Below are positions 49,048-57,723 of a stretch of 64,000 bases of DNA, one piece after another. A model generated the notes under the pieces. The model saw only the letters and a program-made list of their open reading frames with translations. It did not search any database and had not been told where the DNA came from. A program made the position numbers and the translations under genes. The DNA is from Henriciella aquimarina (GTDB lineage: Bacteria > Pseudomonadota > Alphaproteobacteria > Caulobacterales > Hyphomonadaceae): the NCBI RefSeq assembly GCF_002088975.1, contig NZ_NCST01000038.1, positions 62,001-126,000 of the forward strand, read 5' to 3'. Position 1 is the first letter of the stretch; each line of letters starts with the position of its first letter.

Positions 49048-50859
49048 ATGTCATTCCGGCCATCGAAATATTTCCCCATTCTGGAATGGGGCCGGGAATA
49101 CCGGCGCGAGACGCTGATCAATGACCTGATCGCTGCGGTCATCGTCACGATCATGCTGATCCCGCAATCGCTGGCCTATGCCATGCTGGCCGGCCTGCCG
49201 CCGCAGGTCGGTCTCTATGCCTCCATCCTGCCGCTGGTGGCCTATGCCGTCTTCGGCACAAGCCGCACGCTGGCCGTCGGCCCGGTGGCCATCCTGTCTC
49301 TGATGACAGCGGCTGCCGCCGGCAAGATCGCCGCGCAAGGCTCGGACGCCTATATCCAGGCGGCCGTCATCCTGGCGCTGCTCTCCGGGGCCATCCTCTT
49401 TATCCTCGGCATCTTCAGGATGGGATTTCTCGCGAACTTCCTGAGCCACCCGGTCATCTCCGGCTTCATCACGGCGTCGGGCATCATCATCGCCGCCTCG
49501 CAGCTGAAGCACATTCTCGGCATCGATGCCGGCGGGCATAACCTCTTCGAGATCCTCGTTGAGCTCGGCCGTCATATCGGGGAAACGAACATTCCGACGC
49601 TGATCATCGGCGTGGCCTCGCTCGCCTTCCTCTTCTCGGCGCGAAAATACCTGAAGCCTATGCTGCGCGGGATCGGCCTCTCCGAAAAAGCCGCCACCAT
49701 CGCGACACGCACCGGCCCGGTCTTCGCCGTCGTCGCCAGCATCCTCGCCGTCGCGCTTCTGCGTCTCGACGAGGACGGCGTGCGCATCCTGCATGACGTG
49801 CCGCGCAACCTGCCGGCCATCGGCCTGCCCGCCTTCGACCATGACATCTGGCTGCAGCTGCTTGGCTCGGCCGCCCTGATCAGCCTGATCGGCTTTGTCG
49901 AGTCGGTCTCTGTTGCGCAGACCCTGGCGGCCAAGCGGCGCCAGCGTGTCGATCCCAACCAGGAGTTGATCGGGCTCGGTGCCGCCAGCATGTCGGCCGG
50001 CATTTCGAGCGGCTATCCCGTGACCGGCGGCCTCGCCCGCTCGGCGGTCAACTTCGATGCCGGGGCCGAGACACCGGCCGCCGGTGCCTTCACCGCCGTC
50101 GGCATCGCGCTCGCAACACTGTTCCTGACGCCCTATCTCTACTTCCTGCCGCAGGCCGTACTGGCTGCGACCATCATCGTGGCCGTCCTGTCACTGGTCG
50201 ACCTGAAGGCGATCCGGCAGGTCTGGGCCTATTCGCGCTCGGACTTCGCGGCCATGGCAGCGACCATTATCGTCACCCTCTTCTCCGGCGTGGAGCTTGG
50301 CGTGACCATCGGCGTGGCCCTGTCGCTCTTCCTGCACCTCTACAATACCAGCCGGCCGCATTTCGCCCTCGTCGGCCAGGTGCCGGGGACACACCATTTC
50401 CGGAACGTGAACCGCCACGAAGTGGTTACTTCCGACAAGGTGCTGACCATCCGCATCGACGAAAGCCTCTATTTCGCCAATGCGCGCTTCCTGGAAGACA
50501 CCGTCTACTGCGTGCTCGGCAACCGGCCGGACCTGAAGCATCTGATCCTGATGTGCCCGGCGGTAAACCGGATCGATGCCAGCGGGCTTGAAAGCCTGGA
50601 AGCGATCAATCAGCGCCTGAAAGAGGCCGGCGTCACGCTGCACCTCTCCGAAGTCAAAGGGCCTGTCATGGACCGGCTGAAGCGCACCCATTTCCTCGAG
50701 GAGCTGACCGGCAAGGTCTACCTCCACCAGTACGAGGCCATCCAGGACCTCGACACCGACTGCGCCAGATCAGCCTTCGAGAAGAGCGCGCCGACAACGA
50801 TGCCGGCCGACTCGCCCTGCCCGTCACAGAAACTCGCCGGCCTGGACCCTCAGCGATGA
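49048..50859 (+). CDS. SulP-family anion transporter with STAS domain
   Basis: The 603-residue protein has the SulP layout: an N-terminal membrane part of about 12-14 helices (residues 20-430, with LIPQSLAYAMLAGLPPQVGLY near 32-52 as the family signature) and a cytoplasmic STAS domain (about 445-560) with LILMCPAVNRIDASGLESLE. SulP proteins carry sulfate, bicarbonate or other anions. Inside a sulfide-oxidation operon it could export sulfite or sulfate. It starts 22 bases after the SQR fusion gene. The last 40 residues are non-conserved. The direction and substrate are inference. Confidence 0.88.
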   Translation: MSFRPSKYFPILEWGREYRRETLINDLIAAVIVTIMLIPQSLAYAMLAGLPPQVGLYASILPLVAYAVFGTSRTLAVGPVAILSLMTAAAAGKIAAQGSDAYIQAAVILALLSGAILFILGIFRMGFLANFLSHPVISGFITASGIIIAASQLKHILGIDAGGHNLFEILVELGRHIGETNIPTLIIGVASLAFLFSARKYLKPMLRGIGLSEKAATIATRTGPVFAVVASILAVALLRLDEDGVRILHDVPRNLPAIGLPAFDHDIWLQLLGSAALISLIGFVESVSVAQTLAAKRRQRVDPNQELIGLGAASMSAGISSGYPVTGGLARSAVNFDAGAETPAAGAFTAVGIALATLFLTPYLYFLPQAVLAATIIVAVLSLVDLKAIRQVWAYSRSDFAAMAATIIVTLFSGVELGVTIGVALSLFLHLYNTSRPHFALVGQVPGTHHFRNVNRHEVVTSDKVLTIRIDESLYFANARFLEDTVYCVLGNRPDLKHLILMCPAVNRIDASGLESLEAINQRLKEAGVTLHLSEVKGPVMDRLKRTHFLEELTGKVYLHQYEAIQDLDTDCARSAFEKSAPTTMPADSPCPSQKLAGLDPQR

Positions 50860-50907
50860 GGCAAACCAGGCCGCAAACCCGCCCCTGAAGAAAGGAGCTT
50901 CCCTCTC

Positions 50908-52281
50908 ATGTTCCTGAAACAGATCAAGACAGATGGCCTTGCCCATTTCTCCTACATCATCGGCGATGGCAGCCTCGCCGCCGTCATCGACCCCCGGCGC
51001 GACATCGAGGTCTACCTCGAGACCGCGCGCGCGAATGGCGTGCGCATCGCCCACATCTTCGAAACCCACCGCAATGAGGACCTCGTCTCGGGCGCCTGCG
51101 CCCTGGCAGAGATCACCGGCGCCAAGGTCTATCACGGTCCGAATGCCGCCGATGACATCACCTATGCCGAGACGGTGAAAGAGGGTTTCTCCGTCGACCT
51201 AGGCGCCCTCAAGCTCGAGGTGATGGAAACGCCCGGCCACACCGACGACTCCATCTCCATCGCCATTTACGACACCGCCTATCCCGACGGTGCCGCCGGC
51301 GTCTTTACCGGGGATGCGCTCTTCGTCGGGGATGTCGGACGCACCGACTTCTATCCCGACCGCCCGGAAGAAGTCGCCGGCAAGCTCTATGACAGCCTGC
51401 AGAAGCTGGTCAGCCTCGGCGACCAGACGATCCTCTATCCGGCCCACGGGGCCGGCTCGGCCTGTGGTGCCGGCATGGCCGACCGCGAATTCTCGACCAT
51501 CGGGCATGAGCGCAAGAACAATCCCCGCCTCAAGATCTCCAGCCGCGAGGCCTTCATCGAGGCCAAGGTCAACGAGCACCACTACCAGCCGCCCTATTTC
51601 AAGTTGATGGAACAGCTGAACCTGTCGGGCGCGCCGGCCTGCACCGCGCCGGCCCCGCTGAAGGTCCTGCCGCTTGGCGAGCTGCGCAAGGCCCAGCCCG
51701 ACCACATGCTCGATGTCCGCCCCATCACCTCGCACCTTGGCGGCCATGTCGCGGCGAGCCAGGCCCTGCCCGTCTCGATGATCACAGCCTTCGGCGGCTG
51801 GTTCCTCGGACGCGATGACAAGATCGGCCTGATCGCGGAGTCCGTCGGCGAGGCCGAAGCCGCCGCCCGGCACCTTTGCCGCATCGGCTTCGACAATATC
51901 GTCGGCGCCGCGCTGGCCCCGGTCGGCATGGCCGCCGGCGGTGAAAAGCTCGCCAGCATCCCGCTTGTCGACACCGAAGAGGTCGCCGCCCGCCTGAAAG
52001 CCGGCGACGCCGACTGGGCGCTGCTCGATGTCCGCTCGATCGAGGAATTCGAAGGCGGGCACATCCCCGGCTCGAAGCATCTCTATGCCGGCGACGTCAT
52101 GGCAGGCTGCGACGGACCGGACCTGCCGGCCCGCACCACCGTGATGTGCGGCAGCGGCGCCCGCGCCACCCTCGCCGCCTCGGCCCTCAAGCGCTGCGGT
52201 CACACGGGCGTGGATGTCTTCATGGGCTCCTACCAAGCCTGGACGGCAGACGGCCGCGAGACAGAAAGCGGCGGCGGCTGA
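50908..52281 (+). CDS. MBL-fold/rhodanese protein (CstB-like), variant metal motif
   Basis: This 457-residue protein has an MBL domain (1-230) and two rhodanese-like domains (about 240-335 and 350-455). The usual HxHxDH is replaced by HRNED (His54 to Asp58), as in CstB-like proteins. His109 (TPGHTDDS) and the Asp of GDVGRTDFY remain. The first rhodanese has no Cys in its active loop; the second has Cys in VMCGSGARA. CstB-type enzymes convert persulfides to thiosulfate, combining dioxygenase and sulfurtransferase activity. GAAAGGAG precedes the ATG. It would be a second persulfide-consuming enzyme in this operon, probably with a different thiol carrier from the Blh protein. Confidence 0.87.
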   Translation: MFLKQIKTDGLAHFSYIIGDGSLAAVIDPRRDIEVYLETARANGVRIAHIFETHRNEDLVSGACALAEITGAKVYHGPNAADDITYAETVKEGFSVDLGALKLEVMETPGHTDDSISIAIYDTAYPDGAAGVFTGDALFVGDVGRTDFYPDRPEEVAGKLYDSLQKLVSLGDQTILYPAHGAGSACGAGMADREFSTIGHERKNNPRLKISSREAFIEAKVNEHHYQPPYFKLMEQLNLSGAPACTAPAPLKVLPLGELRKAQPDHMLDVRPITSHLGGHVAASQALPVSMITAFGGWFLGRDDKIGLIAESVGEAEAAARHLCRIGFDNIVGAALAPVGMAAGGEKLASIPLVDTEEVAARLKAGDADWALLDVRSIEEFEGGHIPGSKHLYAGDVMAGCDGPDLPARTTVMCGSGARATLAASALKRCGHTGVDVFMGSYQAWTADGRETESGGG

Positions 52282-52335
52282 CCCGCGAGCAATCGAGTTT
52301 CCTCCTGACGACACAACATAAGAAAGGACCGTGTC

Positions 52336-52965
52336 ATGTCTCTCAGAATTGGCGATACAGCCCCTGACTTCACCATCCCGACCTCGAAGGGCGATCTCTC
52401 CTTCCATGAGTGGGCCGGCGACAGCTGGGTCTTCCTGTTCAGCCACCCGGCCGATTTCACCCCGGTCTGCACGACCGAGATGGGCCGCACCGCCCAGCTG
52501 GCCGAAGCCTTTGCCAAGCGCAATGTGAAGCCGCTCGGCCTGTCGACCGACTCTGTGGACGACCACATCAAGTGGATCGATGACGTCAACGACACGCAGA
52601 ACACCGACCTGACCTTCCCGATCATTGCCGACACCGAGCACAAGGTCGCCCAGGCCTATGACATGATCCATCCGGGTGAGAGTGAAACCGCTGCCGTGCG
52701 CTCGGTCTTCATCATCGACCCGGAGAAGAAGATCCGCCTCACCATGACCTATCCGATGAGCGTCGGCCGGAACTTCGACGAGATCCTGCGCGTCATCGAT
52801 GCGCTCCAGACCGGCGACAAGTACAAGGTCGCCACGCCGGCCGACTGGCTGCCGGGCAAGAAGGTGATCATTCCGCCGTCGGTGACGAATGAGACCGCCC
52901 GCACCATGTTCCCGCAAGGCTGGGACGAGGTCCGTCCGTATCTGCGCCTGACCGAGGTCAAATAG
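52336..52965 (+). CDS. 1-Cys (Prx6-type) peroxiredoxin, second copy
   Basis: The 209-residue peroxiredoxin has peroxidatic Cys45 in HPADFTPVCTTE and the Arg in AVRSVFIIDPEKK, with the Prx6-type C-terminal arm (ADWLPGKKVIIPP, about 172-184). It lacks any second cysteine, a clear 1-Cys enzyme. It shares the general layout of the 45298 peroxiredoxin, but the N-terminus is 14 residues shorter. AGAAAGGA precedes the ATG. It is the last gene before the strong terminator, so it ends the sulfide operon. Confidence 0.9.
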   Translation: MSLRIGDTAPDFTIPTSKGDLSFHEWAGDSWVFLFSHPADFTPVCTTEMGRTAQLAEAFAKRNVKPLGLSTDSVDDHIKWIDDVNDTQNTDLTFPIIADTEHKVAQAYDMIHPGESETAAVRSVFIIDPEKKIRLTMTYPMSVGRNFDEILRVIDALQTGDKYKVATPADWLPGKKVIIPPSVTNETARTMFPQGWDEVRPYLRLTEVK

Positions 52966-53013
52966 CGCAGGCTACCGAATGGCCGGGCTTGCGAAGGCCC
53001 GGTCATCACCCCT

Positions 53014-53042
53014 GGGGCGCGAGAGCACGCGCCCCTTTTTTT
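53014..53042 (+). terminator. Intrinsic terminator of the sulfide operon
   Basis: An 8-base GC stem, GGGGCGCG (53014-53021) with CGCGCCCC (53028-53035), has a six-base loop and is followed by seven T. It lies 49 bases after the peroxiredoxin stop and just before the end of the convergent feoB gene. The reverse strand has no T run after the stem, so it works for the plus strand only. Confidence 0.9.
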
Positions 53043-53057
53043 GTCCGCTGAAAGGGC

Positions 53058-54938
53058 TCAGACCAGCGCGCTGGCGATCCAGTAGGTCGCGCCCGCCGCG
53101 ATATAGGCCAACCCGAGCAGGTAGGCGAAGCCGAAGCCTGTCCACGCCCAGCTATTGGTTTCCCGGCGCATGGTGGCCAGCGTCGCGAAACATTGCGGGG
53201 CGAAGACATACCAGGCGATGAAGGCGAGCCCCGTGGGCAGGCTCCAGGCATTCTGCAGCACCGCCGCCAGACCCTGGATATTCTCTTCCCCGCCCTGCAC
53301 GGCATAGACGGTGCCCAGTGCGCCAACCGCGACTTCACGCGCGGCAAAGCCGGGAATAAGCGCAATCGCGATTTCCAGGTTGAAACCGATGGGCGCCAGG
53401 ATGGGCTCGATCAGCGCACCGATCTGGCCGGCAAAGGTCTCGCGCAAGCTGCCGGCACTGGCCGGATAACTCGCCAGGAACCAGAGGCCGATTGAGGTCG
53501 CGAGGATAATCGTCCCGGCCCGGCGCAGGAAGGCGCTCGCGCGCATCCAGAGCCCGGCGAAGAAATCCCCAGCATTCGGCACCTTGTAGCTCGGCAGCTC
53601 CAGGATCAGCGGCTGCACGCCGCCCGCCGTCAGCGTGCGTTTCAGCACGAAAGCCACCGTGACCCCGCTGATGACGGCAAACATGTAGAGCCCGAACATG
53701 ACCAGTCCCTGCAGCCCGAACGGGCCGACCGAGGTGGGCGGGATGAAGGCGGCAATCAGCAGCGTGTAGACCGGCAGCCGCGCCGAACAGGTCATCAGCG
53801 GCGCGATCAGGATGGTGGTGATCCGATCGCGCTCCGAGCCGATCACGCGGGCCGCCATGATGCCGGGAATGGCGCAGGCAAAGCTCGACAGGAGCGGTAT
53901 GAAGGCCCGGCCGTTCAGCCCGACCCGCATCATCAGCTCGTCCATCAGGAAAGCCGCGCGCGCCATATAGCCCGAGGCTTCCAGCAGCAGGATGAAGCTG
54001 AACAGGATGACGATCTGCGGCAGGAAGACAATGACACTGCCGACCCCGGCAATGATGCCGTCGGTCAGCAGGTCGGCCAGCCAGCCCTCCGGCAGCAGCG
54101 TGGCGACACTGGTCTGCAGCAGCCCCATGCCGGCCTCGATGCCGTCCATGAGCGGCGTCGCCCAGGAGAACACCGCCTGGAAGACGAGAAAGAGCAGACT
54201 GAACAGGATCAGCGGGCCGGCGAAGGGATGCAGCAGGACCCGGTCCAGCTTGCGGGTCATCATATTGCCAAGCGGCTCGGACACGATCGCCGCCTTCGCC
54301 ATGCGCCGGGCCTCGGCCTGCAGCGTCTTGAGCGGGATGGTCTCGTCCAGATTCGGGCGGGCGGACTCCAGGTCATCCAGCCGCGCCTCGACCTCCTCGA
54401 CAAGGGCGGCCCGTCCAGCCGAACGCGTCGCCCGGCAGGCCACGACCGGCACGCCAATCTCACGCGAGAGAGCGTCGAGATCGAATTCGAGGCCGTCGCG
54501 TTCGGCGAGGTCGATCATGTTGACGACCACGATCATGGGCAGGCCGAATTCGCGCGCCTGCAGCACGGTGTGCAAATGGGTCCTGAGCGTCGCCGCCTCG
54601 ACGAGGACGAGCAGAAGGTCGGGGCGCGAGACGGTCGCACTTTGCCCGCCAATGACCTCGAGCGCGACATCGGCATCCTTGCTGCGCGAGGCGGTGCCGT
54701 AAATGCCGGGCAGATCGTACAGGGTGATCTCGCGGCCAGAGGGCAGCGTCATGGCGCCCGCGCGGACCTCCACCGTCGCGCCCGGATAGTTGGCGACTTT
54801 CGAGCGACCGCCCGTCAGCCCGTTGAACAGGGTGGACTTGCCGCAATTGGGCGGCCCGACGAGCGCCACCATACGGCGCGTTCCCGCTTCAGCCGCCGGT
54901 TGCTCTTCCCGGGTGCGATCGTCAGCCAGCACCGTCAT
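53058..54938 (-). CDS. feoB: Ferrous iron transporter FeoB
   Basis: The 626-residue protein has an N-terminal G domain with G1 GPPNCGKSTLFN (about 28-39), G3 DLPGIYG and G4-like NMIDLAERD, then a GDI-like linker and an inner-membrane part of about eight helices with two Gate motifs (GYMARAAFLMDELM and ASAFLRRAG regions). It imports Fe2+ across the inner membrane. The canonical G1 NPNCGK reads PPNCGK. The ATG overlaps feoA (ATGA). The neighbouring cbb3 oxidase and the Fur-like site agree with ferrous iron use at low oxygen. Confidence 0.93.
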   Translation of the reverse strand: MTVLADDRTREEQPAAEAGTRRMVALVGPPNCGKSTLFNGLTGGRSKVANYPGATVEVRAGAMTLPSGREITLYDLPGIYGTASRSKDADVALEVIGGQSATVSRPDLLLVLVEAATLRTHLHTVLQAREFGLPMIVVVNMIDLAERDGLEFDLDALSREIGVPVVACRATRSAGRAALVEEVEARLDDLESARPNLDETIPLKTLQAEARRMAKAAIVSEPLGNMMTRKLDRVLLHPFAGPLILFSLLFLVFQAVFSWATPLMDGIEAGMGLLQTSVATLLPEGWLADLLTDGIIAGVGSVIVFLPQIVILFSFILLLEASGYMARAAFLMDELMMRVGLNGRAFIPLLSSFACAIPGIMAARVIGSERDRITTILIAPLMTCSARLPVYTLLIAAFIPPTSVGPFGLQGLVMFGLYMFAVISGVTVAFVLKRTLTAGGVQPLILELPSYKVPNAGDFFAGLWMRASAFLRRAGTIILATSIGLWFLASYPASAGSLRETFAGQIGALIEPILAPIGFNLEIAIALIPGFAAREVAVGALGTVYAVQGGEENIQGLAAVLQNAWSLPTGLAFIAWYVFAPQCFATLATMRRETNSWAWTGFGFAYLLGLAYIAAGATYWIASALV

Positions 54939-55168
54939 TCTGCCAGCTCGATCGTGATGGCCCGGGCCTCATCGAGGCGCAGCGCCACCAGCGTCTCGTT
55001 CAGACGGAAGCAGAGTGGCCGGCGGCCGAGCGGGCCGGTGTGCATGAGCTCAACCGTATCGCGCTCGGCAAACCCGATCTCGCGCAGCGCCATTTCAAGC
55101 AGGGCATCGGTGTCGGAAATGGCGACAATGGTGGCCGGTTGGCCGAAGGTGAGGCTGTCGAGTGTCAC
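54935..55168 (-). CDS. feoA: Ferrous iron transport protein FeoA
   Basis: This protein of 77 residues is a single SH3-like FeoA domain: LALREIGFAERDTVELMHTGPLG (here at about 30-52) and the closing LDEARAITIEL strand. It binds the cytoplasmic side of FeoB and modulates transport. The start is ATG with TTACC upstream and no strong ribosome site. Its stop overlaps the feoB ATG. The Fur-like palindrome lies 60-84 bases upstream, and the ccoS gene ends 183 bases upstream on the same strand. Confidence 0.9.
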   Translation of the reverse strand: MTLDSLTFGQPATIVAISDTDALLEMALREIGFAERDTVELMHTGPLGRRPLCFRLNETLVALRLDEARAITIELAE

Positions 55169-55227
55169 GGTAAGGATGGCCCATTTATTCGTTTGAAGAC
55201 GGTCAAGACTCTACAAGAAAATATATC

Positions 55228-55252
55228 TGCAAATAGTTCTTATTTACATGCA
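55228..55252 (-). promoter_or_regulatory. Candidate Fur box upstream of feoAB
   Basis: The 25-base region starts TGCAAATAG and ends TTTACATGCA. Its inner arms GCAAATA and TATTTAC pair at six of seven positions. It is the only operator-like element seen in the 183-base gap between ccoS and feoA. A separate GC-rich inverted repeat at about 55322-55340 has no T run. Confidence 0.5.
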
Positions 55253-55351
55253 GCGAAGTGACACAGCCCTGCATAAAAACAGTCTTCGACATGGGAGGAA
55301 AAGGGCGTTCGATCCGGCGACAGCCTGCCTGTGAGGCAGGCCAAAAACTCG

Positions 55352-55501
55352 TTACATCGGCTCGTCGTCATCCATCAGGATACGGTATTTCGCCCCGTCC
55401 GGGTCATCGAACTGCCCGCTCCTTGCTGCCCAGATAAAGGCCAGCAGCCCCAGCCCGCCAAGGCCGAGCGCAATCGGGATCAGATAGATCAGCACACTCA
55501 T
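55352..55501 (-). CDS. ccoS: cbb3 oxidase assembly protein CcoS
   Basis: This 49-residue protein has one N-terminal membrane helix (about 3-25, MSVLIYLIPIALGL at its start), a basic patch WAARSGQ, and the family's diagnostic QFDDPDGAKYRILMDDD at about 33-47. CcoS is needed to insert haem and copper into the cbb3 oxidase. The ATG overlaps the stop of the copper ATPase gene (ATGA). It is the last gene of the oxidase-assembly set. Confidence 0.92.
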   Translation of the reverse strand: MSVLIYLIPIALGLGGLGLLAFIWAARSGQFDDPDGAKYRILMDDDEPM

Positions 55502-57723
55502 GATGCGCGCCTTTTCCACACAGCCGGACGGATCGCGTTCAGCGTCACGATAATGGACGAGGACGACATGGCAATCGCCGCGACCAGCGGGGTCGCGAAC
55601 CCGGCCACCGCGACCGGAACGGCAATCATGTTATAGAGCGCGGCCAGGCTGAAATTCTGCAGCATGCGCAGACGTGCGCCGCGCGCCATGTCGACAATGC
55701 TGAGGATCGCGTCGAGACCCGCGCCGGTATAGACCGCATCGCTCGCCGACTGGCTGACATCCATCGCCCCGCCGGGCGCGAGCGAGGCGTGCGCCAGCGC
55801 GAGCGAGCCGGCATCGTTGAGCCCATCGCCCACCATCAGGACCTTGCGGCCTTCATCCCGCAGTGTTTCGAGCCGCTTGGCCTTCTCGGCGGGGCTCGCC
55901 CCGGCCGTCCAGTGCGACACACCGAGGCGGTTGGCGACATCGGCCACAGCCGGTTCACGGTCTCCTGAGAGGATTTCAAGACTGAGCCCGCGCGCCTTCA
56001 GCTGTTCGGCAAGCTGCTCGGAGCCCGGCCGCAAAGCATCCTCGAAGTCGAACCGGTGCGCTGGACCGCCGGCTTCGCTGTACCAGATGTGCAGCTTGCC
56101 ATCCTCGGCGGCTTCGCCGGCGCCGGCCCACTCAGCCGAGCCGAGCCGGGTGCGAACCCCGTCAATCTCTGCTTCGAGCCCGAGGCCCGGATATTCCGTC
56201 ACATGGGCAGCGACCTGTCCCGCCCCGGCGGCCTTCACCAGCGCGCGCGACAGCGGATGACGCGAAGCCCGCGCCAGACGGGCGGCCCGCAAGACAAGGT
56301 CCTGTGGCGCAGAGCCGGGCACCAGTTCGGCCTCGCCGAGCGTCAGCGTGCCGGTCTTGTCGAACACCACATGGTCGCAGGTCGCCAGCCGCTCCAGCGC
56401 ATCTCCGGACTTCAGGAAAACGCCCTTGCGGAAGAGCCGGCCCGAGGTGACGACCTGAACGACAGGCGCCGCCAGCGCGAGCGCGCAGGGGCAGGTAATG
56501 ATCAGCGTCGAGACCGCGATCATCAGCGCCTCGCGCGCACCGATGCCGGCCAGCATCCAGCCGATAAAGGTCAGCGCGGCGGTGGTGTGAACCAGCGGCA
56601 CGTAAAGCGAGACCGCCTTGTCGGCGATCCGACGATAGCTGGAGCGGCGCTGCTCGCCTGCTTCCAGCATACCGGCAATATCAGCCAGCAGCGAGTCGGC
56701 GGCCGGTGAGATGGCGCGCCCGCGGATCGACTGGCCCAGATTGACCGTGCCCGCAAAGAGGCGGCTGCCCGGCGCGATGGCACGCGGCAGCGCTTCGCCG
56801 CTCACCAAGCTTTCATCGACTTCACCCGTGCCCTCGACGATATCCATATCGACCGCCAGGCGCTCGCCAGGCGCGACCAGGATCATGTCGCCAGCGGCAA
56901 TCTCGCTCGCCTTGGCCGAGCGCGCCGTGCCGTCGGCCTCAAGCCGGGTGACCGAGCGCGACTGCAGCGCCGCGAGGTCATGCGCGGCGAGATGCGCGCG
57001 CCGGCGCAGGCGGGCATCGAGAAAGCGCCCGATCAGCAGGAAGAAGAGCAGCATGACCGAGGCATCGAAATAGGCATGCTCGCCACCCCGGATCGTCTCC
57101 GCCACGCTGACACCAAGCGCCAGCAGGACGGCCAGCGAGATCGGCACATCCATATTGGCATGGCCGCGCTTCAACACGTTCCAGGCAGACTTGAAGAAGA
57201 CACGGCCGGAGAACGCCGCCGCCGGCAGCGCGATCGCACCGGAAATGGCATGCATGGCCCGCCGCGTCGTCTCGCCCATCTCGCCATGCCCGGCCCAGAC
57301 AGAGACCGAGAGCAACATGATGTTGGCGGCGGCAAAGCCCGCCACGCCCATGGCGATCAGCAGGTCGCGCTCCTCGCGTTTGGCGGCTTCCTCGCCGCGA
57401 TCCGGATCGAAAGCCGAGACGCCATAGCCGAGATCGGAGACGGTCGCGGCAATCCGGTTGGCGTCCAGCGACCCGGTCCAGGTGACATCGAAGCGGCCAT
57501 TGGAGAGGTTGAGCCTCGCCTCGCTGATGCCGGGCAGCGCTTTTACCGCGCCCTCGATCTTGGAGAGGCAGCCCCCACACTTCGCCCCGCGCACTGAAAG
57601 GCTGAGCGCTTTCAGGCCTTTCTTCGTGGTCACGAACGCCGACACATCGCCTTGGCTGTCCTGCGATGCGGGCGCCAGGCCACTCGGACAGCCCTGTGCG
57701 GGAATATCCGTCATGGCGTTCAT
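55498..57723 (-). CDS. ccoI: Copper-exporting P1B ATPase CcoI/FixI
   Basis: This 741-residue copper P-type ATPase delivers copper for the cbb3 oxidase. A heavy-metal-associated domain with CGGC lies at about 45-50, eight membrane helices follow, and the ion motif CPC (ITCPCALAL) is near 430. The phosphorylation loop DKTGTLT and the hinge GDGLNDAGSLA are intact. The N-terminal Cys-containing region before the HMA is short. The ATG at 57723 overlaps the fixH stop, while an in-frame upstream start would be inside fixH. CcoI-type pumps have slow transport suited to assembly rather than detoxification. Confidence 0.9.
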   Translation of the reverse strand: MNAMTDIPAQGCPSGLAPASQDSQGDVSAFVTTKKGLKALSLSVRGAKCGGCLSKIEGAVKALPGISEARLNLSNGRFDVTWTGSLDANRIAATVSDLGYGVSAFDPDRGEEAAKREERDLLIAMGVAGFAAANIMLLSVSVWAGHGEMGETTRRAMHAISGAIALPAAAFSGRVFFKSAWNVLKRGHANMDVPISLAVLLALGVSVAETIRGGEHAYFDASVMLLFFLLIGRFLDARLRRRAHLAAHDLAALQSRSVTRLEADGTARSAKASEIAAGDMILVAPGERLAVDMDIVEGTGEVDESLVSGEALPRAIAPGSRLFAGTVNLGQSIRGRAISPAADSLLADIAGMLEAGEQRRSSYRRIADKAVSLYVPLVHTTAALTFIGWMLAGIGAREALMIAVSTLIITCPCALALAAPVVQVVTSGRLFRKGVFLKSGDALERLATCDHVVFDKTGTLTLGEAELVPGSAPQDLVLRAARLARASRHPLSRALVKAAGAGQVAAHVTEYPGLGLEAEIDGVRTRLGSAEWAGAGEAAEDGKLHIWYSEAGGPAHRFDFEDALRPGSEQLAEQLKARGLSLEILSGDREPAVADVANRLGVSHWTAGASPAEKAKRLETLRDEGRKVLMVGDGLNDAGSLALAHASLAPGGAMDVSQSASDAVYTGAGLDAILSIVDMARGARLRMLQNFSLAALYNMIAVPVAVAGFATPLVAAIAMSSSSIIVTLNAIRPAVWKRRAS

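Noticed and set aside
55322-55340. Inverted repeat GCCTGCC/GGCAGGC as the ccoS terminator
   Set aside because: On the minus strand no T run follows the stem, so it is not a standard intrinsic terminator, although a structural role is possible.
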